A stretch of 64,000 nt of DNA from Bactericera cockerelli (GCA_024516035.1 CM044967.1:18574810-18638809); one strand, 5' to 3'; positions 55,001 through 64,000 are shown, counted from the first letter of the stretch. The notes: generated by a model from the sequence alone, not told the origin. Made by a program: numbers and translations.

Positions 55001-58000
55001 ACCTACTTGGGTTCAGCGTTAGTCCAATGAATCCTTTCTTTCCACATCTTTCTATTTAGCGCGTCCTCTTTTTCTCTCTCTTAAGTCCACCTATACTTTG
55101 TCTCTCCATCTCATCTTTGGTCTCCCTCTCATTCTTTTCCCACCTATATCAAATCTTTCTATTATCTTACCCTCGTATTTTTTACTTCCTATTACCTAAA
55201 AGGTATAGAAAGTATTCTTTTTTTTGTAAACTAACTAAGGGTTGGGTGGAAGAGATTGTCACAGGCAATAACCCCCCCTTTGGGTAGGACATTAGTTTCA
55301 TTCTCTTTTTTGTTCTTGTTTCTTTGTTCAATCTATTTATTTTTTCTTAATAATTTCATTGTATTTTACTGTATATATTTTCGTCTTACCTAATAAAGCA
55401 TACTATAATAATAATAAACTTCTTCAACAAAATCCACACTTATTTCTTCCTTTTCAGCATTGCTCTCAGGAACTCTCAGAACGTTCAAGAAAGTGAGTTG
55501 CGAGGACCAGGTGCTCACGCTGAAATGTCCCCCCAGCACCAGAATCTCCATCCAGCTGTCCCAGTACATCAAACCCTATTCTCTTACCCTCATATTTTTT
55601 ACTTCCTATTACCTAAAATGTATAGAAAGTATTGTTTTTTGTAAACTAAACTGTAAACTTCTTCAACAAAATCCACACAAATTCTATGTTGAGAAACACG
55701 AAAATAAAGATTTGATTTGATTTGATTCATTTGCAGCATTGCTCTCAGGAACTCTCAGAACGTTCAAGAAAGTGAGTTGCGAGGACCAAGTGCTCACGCT
55801 GAAATGTCCCCCCAGCACCAGAATCTCCATCCAGCTATCCCAGTACATCAAACCCAGTGAGGACTACTCCAACGCGTGTCACTCCTCCAGCCTGCAGCTC
55901 AAGTCCAAGTATCAGAACTCCAGCATGATCTGCTCGCCGTTCAACGGGTCAAATGCGCTACAAGTAAGTTGATGTTTTTATTTTTCTTTCTTTTATTTAT
56001 TTATTTAGAAACTCTTTATTAATAGAACATAATATATATACAGATAAATAATGGTAAAAATGAAATATAAAAATTGACAATATTAATAATAGAAACAAGA
56101 AGAAAAAAAATATATGTCCTAACTAACAGGCGGGGTTATTGCCTATGGTAATCTCTTCCACCCAACCCATCATAGGTGGCGTCATCATGAACGATGGTAG
56201 CCAGACAGTGGAGGAATGACTCAGCACTTCTACCACTGTCTTTATAATACGTCTTACTGCTGGAATAATGGGACTTATTAGTCCTAGTCGGGCAGCATAA
56301 ATAGGGCGATATTATTATTACTAATATTTCAAGGTATAAAAAATAGCCATCAAAAAAATACTTTTGACTTCGTTAGAATTACGCGTTAAATTTCTCATAT
56401 TACCTATCATAATATCATCATAAGGTGGCGTCATCGTGAAAGATGGTAGCCAGACAGTGCAGGAATGACTCAGCACTTCTACCACTGTCTTTACAAGGAG
56501 GCTAATAATTGACAAGGTCCCCCAGAACCAAGCCAATGCTGGTCTACTCCCTGTTACAAATACAAATAATTAATATAGTAATAAAATAATAAAAAATGGA
56601 AACAATGGAAAAAATAGATTCGATGACATATTATTCTTCAAAAAAATAATATTATCGAAATTGTGATATTCCTGGAACCTCCTATTCAGCCACTCCATTG
56701 TCAACACTTTATTTATTTGAAGTGCATAACAAATAAGACTCACAGACAATAATATTAGGAACGCACCAAAACACAATTAAATATAATAGTACAAAAACAC
56801 CATTAAACTTAATGAAATATATCAGGCTTATTTTCTACTTATTGTTTGCAAAATAAATAAATATGACATGAATTCAGGGGTGACTTGTAAGCATTTATCA
56901 CAGCAGTGTGCCAGGCCAAGTCCCAGGAAGCGCGGGAGTGTATAGTTACTCAAACCATTTCAGCCGGTTTTTTACACCCTTATAAAAAAAAGATAAAGAG
57001 ATAGTTAGTTATCTGTGTTATCATGGCACAATTTTTAGTGGGTGGCATCGACATTACGAGAACTAATGCTAATGCATCATATCTCCAACCAACCGTCATA
57101 TTCCAATATCTATCTCGTAATGCCGCCACTGGTCGTTGCCCACTCTACAACCACCCCAATCGTCCTCACGAGGCTACTAGGGTAGGCCCCGACATCCAAA
57201 GTACAGAGCCGAAAATTTTCCGACCCCGCCGGGATTCGAACCCGGGTCCTTTGGAGTGCAAGCCGAGCTTGCTACTTGCTAGGCCAAGTGACTACTTTTA
57301 CACCCTTATATCTTCGGTCCTTTTTTTATGGGCTTAACCTCTCTTTCAGTTGCATGGTCATAATCACGCCGGGACCTGTTTTATCATGAAGCTATATGAT
57401 AATTGACAAATATGTTCTCTTTGTTTCTTGCAAGATAAAATTATAAATAAAAATATTTGGGCCAACTAAGGACAATTTTCTGGACCCTCTCTTTTTTGCC
57501 TACTTTAAATAATGCCGAAAATAGATATAGGCCTACATTTTCAAACACTGCAATTCTTACTATCCAACGAGAACAACAACATTATTTGGCCTTGACAAAG
57601 TGCGTAAATTTTTTGGGCTTAATAGCTTTACTTATAAAGCTTTGACCTTATAAGATTTTCTATTATTATTATTAAAATAAAATAAAATGGTACCTACCTA
57701 TTCTTTTTGTTGTTGAGTTCGTTTCAAGTTGGACCGTGTCGTTGTTGTTGTTGTTGTTGTAACCAGCTTAATTGGCTATAACTGGGGGGACGCTCTCCAG
57801 CCAATTTAATTTGAAAAGTTGGCTGATCCTGTGGTACACATCTCGGTTGGGTGGAAGAGCTCACAGTGTGAGTATCCTGCCGTTAAAGCCATAAAAATAA
57901 TAAAAAAAAATCTATGAGCGATCAACCACCATGAGAACTTGTGTGGTTTTTTTTTATAAGCTATTAAACCCTTGGAAAAGACGGCAAACGTGCCTGGCTT

Positions 58001-60662
58001 GTTCCTAAAAACCTGGCTTGTTTCTAACAACCTGGCTTGTTGGCTATTCCGGTCTCTGTTTTTAGTACTCTAGTGAGACGGAGCGTGCAGTGCTGATGTA
58101 GATTTTCAACAAGTTTTTGGAAATCATCTCTCTCGTGTACTGTGTGCTGTGGATTATTGTGAACTTTGCGCCTCCTCTAAATCTTTCTCCACTTGACTGG
58201 CTCTTTGTAATTTGATTCTGAGAAATTTATTTTTGAAAGTTAGAATCATCATCATAGGGTGGCGTCATCGTGAACGATGGTAGCCAGACAGGGAGGAATA
58301 ACTCAGCACTTCTACCTCTGTCTTAACAAGAAGGCTAATAATTGACAAGGGCCCCCAGAACCAAGCCAATGCTGGTCTACTACAGCCTGTTTATAGTCCC
58401 CCAGCCAGACTGTTACAATAGTAATAATTTAATTTAACAATAGTAATAGATATTTTAATTTTCATGATTTTCTAGGTAGTTTGATGTCGGTTTAAGGGTG
58501 GGGTCAACTCTCATGAAATTTTTGCTATCTCTTACCGTTTGGACTGTGGTATTGTATACAGACAAAATTAAGAAGACATAGTCAGCCAGTCAGACACGTA
58601 CAGATTTGAGTTTTACAGTTCTTTCTTTAGTTCTTGAGTTCTTTAATCCTAAACCGGGAGTATAAATAAAGTATTAAATTTGTATGTGCTTATGTAGTAA
58701 AAACTATAACAGTTTAGAAAAATAACCAATTCTGTTGTTTTACACAAATAAAATATAGCTTTTGCACAAGCTTTCTGGGCAGCACAGCATTACTAAGAGT
58801 CTCCATCACTTTTATCCAAAATTATACATTTTATTTTTATTCTAGCAATGCCATTTGATCGTAATTCATGCAAATAACCACTCCCATTGCCCAATGAGTA
58901 GACACCTTCTTCTTCTCTTACTTTGCCTTTTTCCCAAACCTACTTGCGGTCAGCATTAGTCCAATGAATCCTTTCCTTCCACATCTTTCTATTTAGAGCG
59001 TCCTCTTTTTTTTTCCAATTTTTCGGATATTTTTAAAAGTAAAATGTAGAATTTTTTCCACCCAGCCGGAATTCGAACCCGGATCAGCGGCGTACAAGTG
59101 GCAGGTATTCGCCCTGATAGCTAATCAACAAGGAAATTTTGATAATTGAATTGTCATACTCCTGGCTTAATCTCGCGCTTACGCGTAGATGGCCATACAT
59201 TATTTATTATCACAAAAGATTAAACGAAACACGAACGCAGATACAGCGGCCGTGGTGAGAACACCGCTTTCCTTTATTTACCAGCTTTCGAAATTCAATA
59301 TGCATAACAGCGTTTCTGAAAACAAGCGAGATTCTCATGTAAAATATTTGAACACCATTCAAAAGATGTTGTAAAAGCTACCCGCCGTGGTATGTTACAT
59401 CTGAATATCATGTATGTTTCACCAAATTTGGAATTTTCCCATGAACTCTTGCCAGTGCTTGATAGGGTAAGACCACCCACTACACAATGGAAAAGCTAAT
59501 TTCATATAGCTTTACAGAAAAAAAACGCAAGTTGAAAGTTCAAGTAAGCATGATTTTTTGAAGACCTTTTTCACAAAAAGAAAGTGGATATCTATAAATT
59601 TAATGATAATAAAAAAAACACAAGAAATTAAATTTTAAGTTCCCAAAAAATAAAGAACATTGTTTTCTAACTTTCCATTATTAAGTTTAGAACATAAAAA
59701 AAAAAATAATTTTCGAAAGTGATTTCTTCGCTCACATTACAAATAAGATAAGGAAAGTAAAAAATAAAAAAAAGATTTTTTTAAAAGGCTTTTTTTTTAT
59801 TATATAACCTAGGTACCTAATAAGAATACCGGGTGTACTGGCTCATTATTAACAAGCATCAGAGCTTTTTTACATAAATGTACGATTCATTATTCAAAAC
59901 AATTGTTAAAAGTTTGTTATTTATAATATTAATGTTGTTGTTGGTGTAACCAGCTTGGCTACAGCTGGGGGGAGTGATGGTCTCCAGCCAACTTCAGGCT
60001 CGTTCTGTACCACATATTTTTATGTGCAATCAACCATTTTTTTTTAAAACAATTTTTTATAGATGTATTTTACTACAAGGTTTATAACATAGGGCAATTT
60101 ATAGTCCTCTAGCGGGACACTGGTTTTTCTCCCTGTTTAACGTCCCCCAGAAAGACAGTTAGGAAACTGCAAGCTAGCCTGGCTTGATAGGGTTGGCTAA
60201 ATGGCTAGTCCGTTCTCTGTTTATAGTCCTCTAGCGAGACACTGGTTTTCTCCCTGTTTAACGTTCCCCAGCCAGACAGTTAGGAAACTGCAAGCTAGCC
60301 TGGCTTGATAGGGTTGGCTAGTCCGTTTTCTGTTTATAGTCCTCTAGCGAGACACTGGTTTTCTCCCTGTTTAACGTTCCCCAGCCAGACAGTTAGGAAA
60401 CTGCAAGCTAGCCTGGCTTGATAGGGTTGGCTAGTCCGTTCTCTGTTTACAGTCCTCTAGCGAGACACTGTGGTTTTCTCCCTGTTTAACGTCCCCCAGC
60501 AAGACAGCTAGGAAACTGCAAGCTAGCCTGGCTTGATAGGGTTGGCTGGTCCGTTCTCTGTTTATAGTCCTCTAGCGAGACACTGGTTTTCTCCCTGTTT
60601 AACGTTCCCCCGCCAGACATTTATTATTAATATGAAAAGTGGGTATCTCCCGTAAATTTATA

Positions 60663-60693
<31 letters not shown>

Positions 60694-62022
60694 GGCTCTC
60701 CTTGCGAGGGAGTAGACTGTGGAAGCGTAGAACTTCCTAGAAGAGATATGCAACAACTCCCCGATTTAGTCTGCTTCCCTTATTTCGCAGTTTCACTCTA
60801 TTCATTAATTTTTCCTTGAATCCTTGAATATTCCTAAAAATAATTTATGTAGGTAATTTAATGTTTTTTGTATCTGAAAGCAGATGAATTTTGTACAAAC
60901 CGCAAATACGTACGATATAAATGATTACGCATTACGAATGTTTACTTGGAATTACGAATAACTATGTGAATGTTATTAAGAATTTAATAATGATAATTAT
61001 GTAGTACAGAATTTCTCTTTTTGAAACAACAATGGTAATAATGAGTAATTTTCGCAACCTAAGTCGCAGTTTAATTTTACATTTGTAAAAGATATTAGTT
61101 AGTATTTTTTTTTTATAATATGCGATGTGATTGACGCATTCAATTTTATTTTTGAATAAGCTTATGTATGTATTTTTAAGTTTTTAATTTTGAATACCAA
61201 ATATTAATTATAAAAATGGAGTGATTTCTCCGTGAACTTAACAAAAAAAAAACATTTACATGAGTAATAATTTTACACAAAATGTCCAGCTTCGGTGGAA
61301 GAATCATAAGTTTAAGAAAAGTATGAATATCTAGACTTTTGCAAACTTTATCTTACTTTTCTGCTGAATTGTCTATCTGAATTCTCTGAGTGGAAAATAT
61401 AATTACAATAATGATATCGCCTTATTTATATTAGAATTATTAGAAATTCATCGGAAGTAAATCTTTAACTTTAATTACTGACCGACCTGAGTGGCTTGAT
61501 AGATAAGGCGGCGGACTTGTAACCTGGAGGTCGGCGGTTCAAGTGCCGCTTTCAGCGTAGATTTAGTAAAGCTATAGTTTGATTTGTAGCGATATCACGA
61601 AAATGATTAACATAAATACAAATATTTTGTAATTTGGAATTTATTTGCATTAATATACAAAGCTAGTTTGAGTAGTTGTGATATCACAAAAGTGATTAAC
61701 ACAAATATGATAACCTTCCGGAAGGGAACCGGGGATGCAAGAAGCATTTCCTCTTTGAGTAGCCAGACCAATTTTTTGGTAAAGAAAATGATTGGAACGG
61801 GGATCACCCGTAATTTATTCCAATCAATTTCTTTCCCAAATGGTCTAACCAGATATGATAACTAACTTTATTTACTGCGTCCCGTGCAGTATTCCCTGTT
61901 ACAGACAGTGGTGGAGGCCTGTCAGAAGAAGCGCCAGTGCCGGATACAAGCTTCAGCCCGGATGAATAACCATTGCATCGACGGGACTCGAACCGTGGAG
62001 ATCAACTACAAGTGCCAACCAC
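44897..62022 (+). CDS. eva-1: EVA-1-like protein, signal peptide and SUEL lectin domain (3' incomplete)
   Basis: Exons 44897-44975, 55737-55963 and 61890-62022 join in phase and encode 146 residues plus one base. Residues 1-24 are a hydrophobic signal-peptide-like segment (MVVLFLYSHILIGLIVLK). The rest is one galactose-binding (SUEL) lectin domain with eight cysteines: SCEDQVLTLKC, NACHSS, MICSPFNGSNALQ, VVEACQKKRQCRI, NNHCIDGTRTVEINYKC. This follows the EVA1C pattern (CEDQELKLHC, C-GKQRC, KYLTVTYAC). EVA-1 proteins are type I membrane proteins that act as co-receptors in axon guidance. The remaining exons, with the transmembrane segment, are presumably to the right of the window. Other SUEL proteins, such as latrophilin, are possible but fit less well because they lack this start. 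Confidence 0.75.
45000..45560. other. EVA-1-like intron 1, 5' part, no further exon seen
   Basis: AT-rich sequence with no conserved coding signal. Contains TATCCAGGTTTCTCCTATAA, the reverse of which is echoed at 31363-31385. Confidence 0.4.
45568..45765 (+). mobile_element. tRNA-derived SINE (CCTCCGTGGCGTAACGG type)
   Basis: CGCCAGCCTCTGTGGTGTAA and CCAGAGTTCGATCTTAGC head, CCGGCCCAACCTAGGCTGGG body, ending in (AATA)n. Confidence 0.65.
45781..46115 (+). repeat. GC-rich dispersed repeat with a 43-bp palindrome
   Basis: Starts TAGCGGGCTGTCGCCCGCTT and ends GTGTCTTTGACATTTATATA. Contains a duplicated GCGGTGAAAGCAAAAATCC / TTTTTCGCCAATGGCAGGTG block, and at 45882-45924 a palindrome of 18-base arms (CTATTTCTCCGCACGGCC) around GAGGCAT. 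A related piece (GAGGCATGGCC) lies at 62310. Confidence 0.7.
46493..46545 (+). mobile_element. 5S-SINE head fragment
   Basis: TCTCGTAAAATCACTGAAGT then AAAGCAACGTTCAGCCGAGG, a diverged copy of the 5S internal promoter region. Confidence 0.4.
47053..47191. mobile_element. 139-bp hairpin element
   Basis: Long inverted repeat starting and ending in CTAG: GACTTACTTTCCCGACTCGA pairs with the segment at 47150-47172, and CATAGACATTATCA pairs exactly with TGATAATGTCTATG around a GTTCTCT loop. Either a MITE or a transcribed hairpin; lies in the EVA-1-like intron. Confidence 0.75.
47340..47460 (-). mobile_element. SINE body fragment
   Basis: Minus strand: AACCCAGGCTGGGTGAGGTT, AATGTGCGTAGCTGGTTGGT and GAATGGAGGATAATCCC, the body module without a clear head. 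Confidence 0.55.
48716..48925 (-). mobile_element. tRNA-derived SINE (GGTAGCTCAGTGG type)
   Basis: Minus strand: CGGTAGCTCAGTGGTAAAGG and GTGGGTTCGAAACCCAGCCG head, then the CAAGGTATCCTCC..TACCACATAAT body and (ATT)n end. Confidence 0.7.
49125..50805. mobile_element. decayed second copy of the 14.5-16.7 kb foldback element
   Basis: Recognisable in order along the whole length: AGGTGGACCCCTATAATAG, GTCGGCCTTCGGCTT, TTTTCTCACGTCGATTTTTC, GGAGAAGCGATTAAATCATA, the 5S-SINE body GGCTGGGTGAGATAAATGTT (about 49938), then the mirrored arm with AAAAACATATGTCATGCAGA. It is about 480 bases shorter than the fresh copy, mostly through many deletions of one to a few bases. Confidence 0.8.
49868..50040 (+). 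mobile_element. 5S-SINE remnant in the decayed foldback spacer
   Basis: GCAACGATACTTGTTGATCC head remnant, GATGCTCTTCACAGGCTGGG and AGGAGGTTGGTATGTTTTCT body, in the same position as the SINE in the fresh copy. Confidence 0.6.
51290..51385 (-). mobile_element. SINE tail fragment (AGTCAAGTGG family)
   Basis: GACCACCAGGCGTGGTTAAT then TTTTATACCACCTGACCC, the tail of the 31597-type SINE on the minus strand. Confidence 0.5.
51412..51640 (+). mobile_element. tRNA-derived SINE (CCTCCGTGGCGTAACGG type) with full body
   Basis: Head GCCAGTCTCCGTGGCTTAAC with CCTTAGTTCGATCCCCGG, then GAAAATTCTGTTCCCTCCGT, the body CTACCCAGGCTGGGTGAGGT, AATGTGGGTAGCTGGGAC and GCGAATGGAGGGTGAAACCC, ending AATAAAATCATAC. 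Best copy joining this tRNA head to the body found in the 5S-headed SINE. Confidence 0.8.
51780..51930 (+). mobile_element. tRNA-derived SINE (CTTGTAACCTGGAG type)
   Basis: CTTGTAAGGCGGTGGAATTG, TGACCTGGAGATTATAGTGG and GGTTCAATTCCCATGTTCAG, then GTTGTGACATCAGGAAAGTG. Same family as 61490-61720. Confidence 0.6.
52011..52107 (+). repeat. (GA)n microsatellite
   Basis: About 95 bases of GA repeats with a few interruptions (CAGAGACAGAGA, AATTATAAAAGAG). Overlapping open frames in both strands are artefacts. Confidence 0.95.
52290..52385 (-). mobile_element. 5S-SINE head fragment
   Basis: Minus strand: TCTTAAGATCACTGAAGTTA, AGAAACGTCTAGCGAGGCC, the 5S-derived head without the body. Confidence 0.55.
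52525..52870 (-). mobile_element. tRNA-derived SINE (CCTCCGTGGCGTAACGG type), long copy
   Basis: Minus strand: a damaged head (GTTTTGACTACTGCCCATAG, GAGTTCGATTCCCGGACGG), body CTACCCAGGCTGGGTGAGGT and GGTAGCTGGTACGATTCCCA, tail CAATGGATATGAAAGGAGCC and TGACATAGGTATTTGTGCC. Confidence 0.7.
53512..54066 (+). mobile_element. SINE body and tail interrupted by a MITE
   Basis: CCGGCCCTACCCAGGCTGGG at 53521 continues, after the 53547-53896 insertion, as AATGTGGGTAGCTGGTACGA and TGGACATGAAAGTAGCCTAG, ending TGAGATAGGTATTATTATT. Confidence 0.75.
53547..53896. mobile_element. hAT-like MITE with internal 21-bp repeats
   Basis: Exact 8-bp duplication GTGAGGTT at 53539-53546 and 53897-53904. Imperfect ends CAAGGGTGTAGCCAGG and CCTGGCTACGCCATG. 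An 8-bp duplication and such ends fit hAT. The inside has a CCCCCCTAGAAAATTCCAGG duplication and about seven copies of a 21-base unit (GTTCACTAGGTATTATTGAT plus T). Confidence 0.8.
54531..54820 (+). mobile_element. tRNA-derived SINE (AGTCAAGTGG type), interrupted
   Basis: Head GGTAGTCAAGTGGTAACGCG and CCGTTGGTTCGAATCCCACC, body CAATGCATGAATTTTTCCTC. A 54640-54720 insert contains GGCAGAGATTGCCTCAGGCA, after which the normal tail CTCTGAGGGTTAGGTAGTAG resumes. Confidence 0.7.
55165..55856 (+). repeat. tandem duplication containing the SUEL exon start
   Basis: Each copy contains TTTTTTACTTCCTATTACCT, CTTCTTCAACAAAATCCACA and the exon start. The first unit runs about 55165-55576, the second 55577-55856. 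The second has lost intron sequence between the shared blocks and gained a TTTGATTTGATTTGATT segment just before its acceptor. Confidence 0.8.
55458..55576 (+). pseudogene. truncated duplicate of the SUEL exon
   Basis: 119 bases identical to 55737-55855 except for two differences, both synonymous (CAG/CAA, CTG/CTA). It has an acceptor TTTTCAG but breaks off after ATCAAACCC, with no donor, and reads into intron. Splicing into it would give a shortened domain that ends in intron-encoded residues. Confidence 0.85.
55737..55963 (+). CDS. eva-1: EVA-1-like exon: first part of SUEL lectin domain
   Basis: Acceptor TTTGCAG, donor CTACAA|GTAAGT. Encodes LLSGTLRTFKKVSCEDQVL through SSMICSPFNGSNALQ. 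GC-rich codon use stands out from the flanks. This is the functional copy of a duplicated exon; the other copy lacks the 3' half. Confidence 0.9.
55977..57020. other. EVA-1-like intron 2, 5' part, dispersed repeats
   Basis: Holds the AACTAACAGGCGGGGTTATT repeat (56118), two copies of a segment with GATGGTAGCCAGACAGTG (56190 and 56440) that recurs near 58270, and a LINE-like TTTATTAATAGAACATAATA stretch near 56010. No exon seen. Confidence 0.5.
57030..57296 (-). mobile_element. tRNA-derived SINE (AGTCACTGTGGC type)
   Basis: Minus strand: AGTAGTCACTTGGCCTAGCA and GACCCGGGTTCGAATCCCGG head, then GGATGTCGGGGCCTACCCTA and the GGCAACGACCAGTGGCGGCA body. The plus-strand open frame 57023-57337 across it is an artefact. 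Confidence 0.7.
57735..57900 (+). repeat. (GTT)n plus CCAGCTT repeat
   Basis: GTTGTTGTTGTTGTTGTTGT, AACCAGCTTAATTGGCTATA and CTCTCCAGCC; related copies at 59930-60000 (plus) and 33925-33985 (minus). Confidence 0.55.
58250..58415. repeat. dispersed segment CGTGAACGATGGTAGCCAGA
   Basis: Contains GATGGTAGCCAGACAG, GCACTTCTACCTCTGTC and AACCAAGCCAATGCTGGTC, also found at 56190, 56440 and (reverse) 32490-32625. Confidence 0.6.
58760..59130 (-). mobile_element. SINE fragments
   Basis: 58769-58900 matches the body of the AGTCACTGTGGC SINE (GGCAGCACAGCATTACTAAG). 59060-59130 is a tRNA-like head on the minus strand (GGGTTCGAATTCCGGCTGGG). Confidence 0.45.
60094..60620 (+). repeat. minisatellite of about 113 bp, 4-5 copies
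   Basis: AGTCCTCTAGCGAGACACTG recurs at about 60104, 60226, 60339, 60452 and 60567 (periods 122, 113, 113, 115), with GGAAACTGCAAGCTAGCCTG once per unit. Single diverged copies at 33772 (reverse) and 38385. Confidence 0.9.
60640..61480. other. EVA-1-like intron 2, no feature beyond an (AAT)n run
   Basis: (AAT)n at 60664-60693, otherwise AT-rich sequence with no exon, RNA gene or recognisable element. Confidence 0.4.
61490..61720 (+). mobile_element. tRNA-derived SINE (CTTGTAACCTGGAG type)
   Basis: GACCTGAGTGGCTTGATAGA (A box), GGACTTGTAACCTGGAGGTC and CGGCGGTTCAAGTGCC (B box), then two copies of a tail unit with GTAGCGATATCACGAAAATG and GTAGTTGTGATATCACAAAA. Ends about 170 bases before the EVA-1-like exon at 61890. 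Confidence 0.7.
61890..62022 (+). CDS. eva-1: EVA-1-like exon: second part of SUEL lectin domain
   Basis: Acceptor CCCGTGCAG, donor CAC|GTGAGT leaving one base. Encodes YSLLQTVVEACQKKRQCRIQ and the CIDGTRTVEINYKCQP end, which completes the domain. The ORF extension past 62022 into a T-run is intron. Confidence 0.9.
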
Positions 62023-62850
62023 GTGAGTTTTTTTTTTTTTTTGTGAGGATAGGAAAATCTTCTAAAGACACCCAGCCACCTCACTCCCTGGGGTGTGGGA
62101 TTTTTACCCACTAAAAACCTATCCTCAAACAAACAACTATGCTTTTTGAGAGTTTTGTTCGTACTAGTTGTCTCCTATGACGTGGTCCTTTATTCTATAC
62201 CAGAGATGACATAGGTTTACATGGAAAGATAAGAAGGTATGTCAATGTGTACACTGACAAGAACTTTGTATATACACTAGGCGCGTTGCGGCCTGGTGCG
62301 TTCACCGAGGCATGGCCATAGGAGATCCCGGAACCGTGTGATACATTACTTCGGGATATTATTTATTGTTTTTTTTTATTATTTATTAATAATAATCCGC
62401 AGAACGGACGTATAATTACGGGTCAAGCCCTTTATACATAGTTACAATTAATAGACAAGTAAAAAACAGTAAAATAAATGCTTACAAGCTATTACTGAGG
62501 GATACATAAAAAAAATAAAAATAATTTATTTACAATGTTTATCTACAATGTTTATCTAAAAAAAAATTATCTACAATGTTTCAATATTTATAAATTTCCC
62601 TCTAAGTACTATGTGTATTTTTAGGGAATTGGTCTACTTTTTTTTTCTATATCTCTAACAAACTCTTCAATTTAATTTAACTTGTTTTTTACAATAATAG
62701 TTAAATTATTTCATGGACATGACCATCACATGAATTAATTCAATTATTTATTTGATGAACTTGGGCAGTAGGGCATCACCCAATAATAGGTAATCTACCT
62801 GGTCACTTACATCCAAGCATTGTGTGTGATCCAAACTACAGGTAATAATA
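62023..62850. other. EVA-1-like intron 3 (start), repeat-rich
   Basis: 62030-62120 resembles the T-run and AAAATCTTCTAAAGACACCC sequence at 5930-5990, perhaps an R1-like LINE end. 62278-62345 resembles the GC-rich repeat at 45781. No further exon seen. Confidence 0.4.
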
Positions 62851-63046
62851 ATAAAACTCTTTAGTGAAAAGTAACCACCAGGTGAGGTTAATGCAGCATT
62901 TTCTTTCACCTAACCCTCTGACTCTTATTATTATGTGGTCACAAACTCAAATTCATGAGGAAAAATTCATGCACTAGGTTGGATCCAACGGATCTCTTAG
63001 TTACCTGGATCACTAGACGAGCGCGTTAACCAATTGACTACAGTGC
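62849..63046 (-). mobile_element. tRNA-derived SINE (AGTCAAGTGG type)
   Basis: Minus strand: TAGTCAATTGGTTAACGCGC, GTCTAGTGATCCAGGTAACT and the CATGAATTTTTCCTCATGAA body, tail GAGGGTTAGGTGAAAGAAAA and TTTCACTAAAGAG. Confidence 0.7.
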
Positions 63047-63309
63047 ATGGGAAATATGAAGAAAATGGAAACTGCCATTCAACTTACAAAAAATGTATGA
63101 TAAAAAAAGTCCCTTTCCATTAACGCTACAATAAGACATTACAATACTGTAATAAAATCGGAGTGCCTTAATGCCTCCGAATGTCTGGTGGTGAACATCA
63201 ACAAAGAAAATGGATAATATGTGTAGAAGAGAAAGAAACAATGAAAAATCATGAGGAAAATAATAGGCCCGAGGTTTGACAATGGAATTTGAAAACTGCG
63301 TAGTGATAA

Positions 63310-63690
63310 GCAGTGCCGGATTACCCATATGGCGGATTTGGCAGATGCCAAGGGCCCCGCGCTTTAGGGGGCCCCGCGCTTGAGCAGCTTACACTAGATA
63401 TTATGAGTTGTTTTAAAGCTTACACTAGGTATTATGGATTTTTTAAAAGCTTACACTAGGTACTTTTGAATAATGAGTAAGAAGAAGAAATAAAAGTACA
63501 CACTCACAACAAAGTACTACATTGAAAGAAAAGCGCGGGACTCCCTATTATTATCTATTCCTTGAATAAACAATGATCAACCACATAGAAATTAGCGGAT
63601 TACCTACCAATATGTCAGATTTGTTAGATGCCAAGTTCCCCTCGATTTTGGGGGCCCCGCCTTTCGGGCAGCTTACATAAATTATAAATG
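63310..63690. mobile_element. hAT-like MITE fragments (GTGCCGGATTACC type)
   Basis: CAGTGCCGGATTACCCATAT and AGGGGGCCCCGCGCTT, followed by three diverged GCTTACACTAGGTATTATGA units. A second partial copy lies at 63597-63690 (GGATTACCTACCAATATGTC, GGGGGCCCCGCCTTTCGGGC). The CACTAGGTATTAT unit recalls that in the 53.5-kb MITE. Confidence 0.5.
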
Positions 63691-64000
63691 TTTGAATGAC
63701 TTTTAATTTGGATTTTTTACCGTCAAATTTACTTATCTTGATGGTTTGGATTGTTTTTCAAGACATGCAATTCTAGTACCATTAAAGAAAAAAAAAAATC
63801 TTTGGGCATTTTAAAAGTGCCTTTTGATTGTTTGGAATTAATTTGGAAAGTTACCTTTAAAAAAAATTAGCATTCAATCTTAGCGATAAAATCTTCATAG
63901 TAATCGATGATCTACTTTCTACACATCTTACCTAATGACATCTTTCTACACATATTCATTTCATAATACATATTTAGATATTTCTAGTATTATTCGGAAA

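Noticed and set aside
57023..57337. 104-codon frame with RPRRDSNPGPLECKPS
   Set aside because: Reverse side of a tRNA-derived SINE head; the DSNPG string is the usual translation of the GGGTTCGAATCCC B box.

Overview
The window is animal nuclear DNA, most likely from an arthropod and probably an insect. The evidence is many short exons with GT..AG introns, three genes with metazoan homologues, an AT-rich background and a very heavy load of LINEs, SINEs and MITEs. The capicua homologue carries blocks that resemble fly Capicua, for example [12 protein letters not shown]. Hemiptera is possible, but I cannot fix the order. All three genes lie on the plus strand; most of the rest is repeat.

Region 1 (1-23 kb) holds capicua (cic), an HMG-box repressor that acts downstream of receptor tyrosine kinase/ERK signalling. 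I can trace 24 in-phase coding exons, 302-22737, about 1,620 codons. The 5' exons lie off the left edge. The HMG box spans two exons (7588-7767, 8137-8290) and the C-terminal C1 DNA-binding segment spans two more (21261-21436, 22183-22311). The reading frame breaks at four single-base positions: an A5 run just after the HMG box, two sites in the polyglutamine exon, and one inside C1. These are either uncorrected assembly indels or real lesions. The cic introns contain LINE pieces, hairpin MITEs and a 2.16-kb foldback element.

Region 2 (about 25.7-39.5 kb) holds a nine-exon, 562-residue protein homologous only to an N-terminal part of CNOT1, the scaffold of the CCR4-NOT deadenylase. It has its own start codon with an upstream in-frame stop and its own terminal exon. 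The MIF4G, CAF40-binding and NOT1 parts are absent. It looks like a divergent, standalone N-terminal CNOT1 paralogue and is the most interesting gene here.

Region 3 (44.9-62.0 kb and beyond) holds the 5' part of an EVA-1-like membrane protein. A signal-peptide exon at 44897 joins in phase, across a 10.8-kb intron, to two exons that encode a complete eight-cysteine SUEL lectin domain. The first lectin exon has a nearly identical truncated copy just upstream. A very G-rich tract lies about 0.5 kb before the signal-peptide exon.

The remainder is mobile DNA: Jockey/CR1-like and R1-like LINE remnants; five recognisable tRNA-headed SINE families and a 5S-rRNA-headed SINE, some sharing a body module; two copies of a foldback element with the 5S SINE in its spacer; and MITEs with readable target duplications (TTAA piggyBac-like, TAA Harbinger-like, 8-bp hAT-like). 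Several minisatellites appear to be amplified pieces of these elements. I see no bacterial genes, CRISPR arrays or convincing functional tRNA genes. The genes are unrelated in function and share no evident operon-like or pathway logic.
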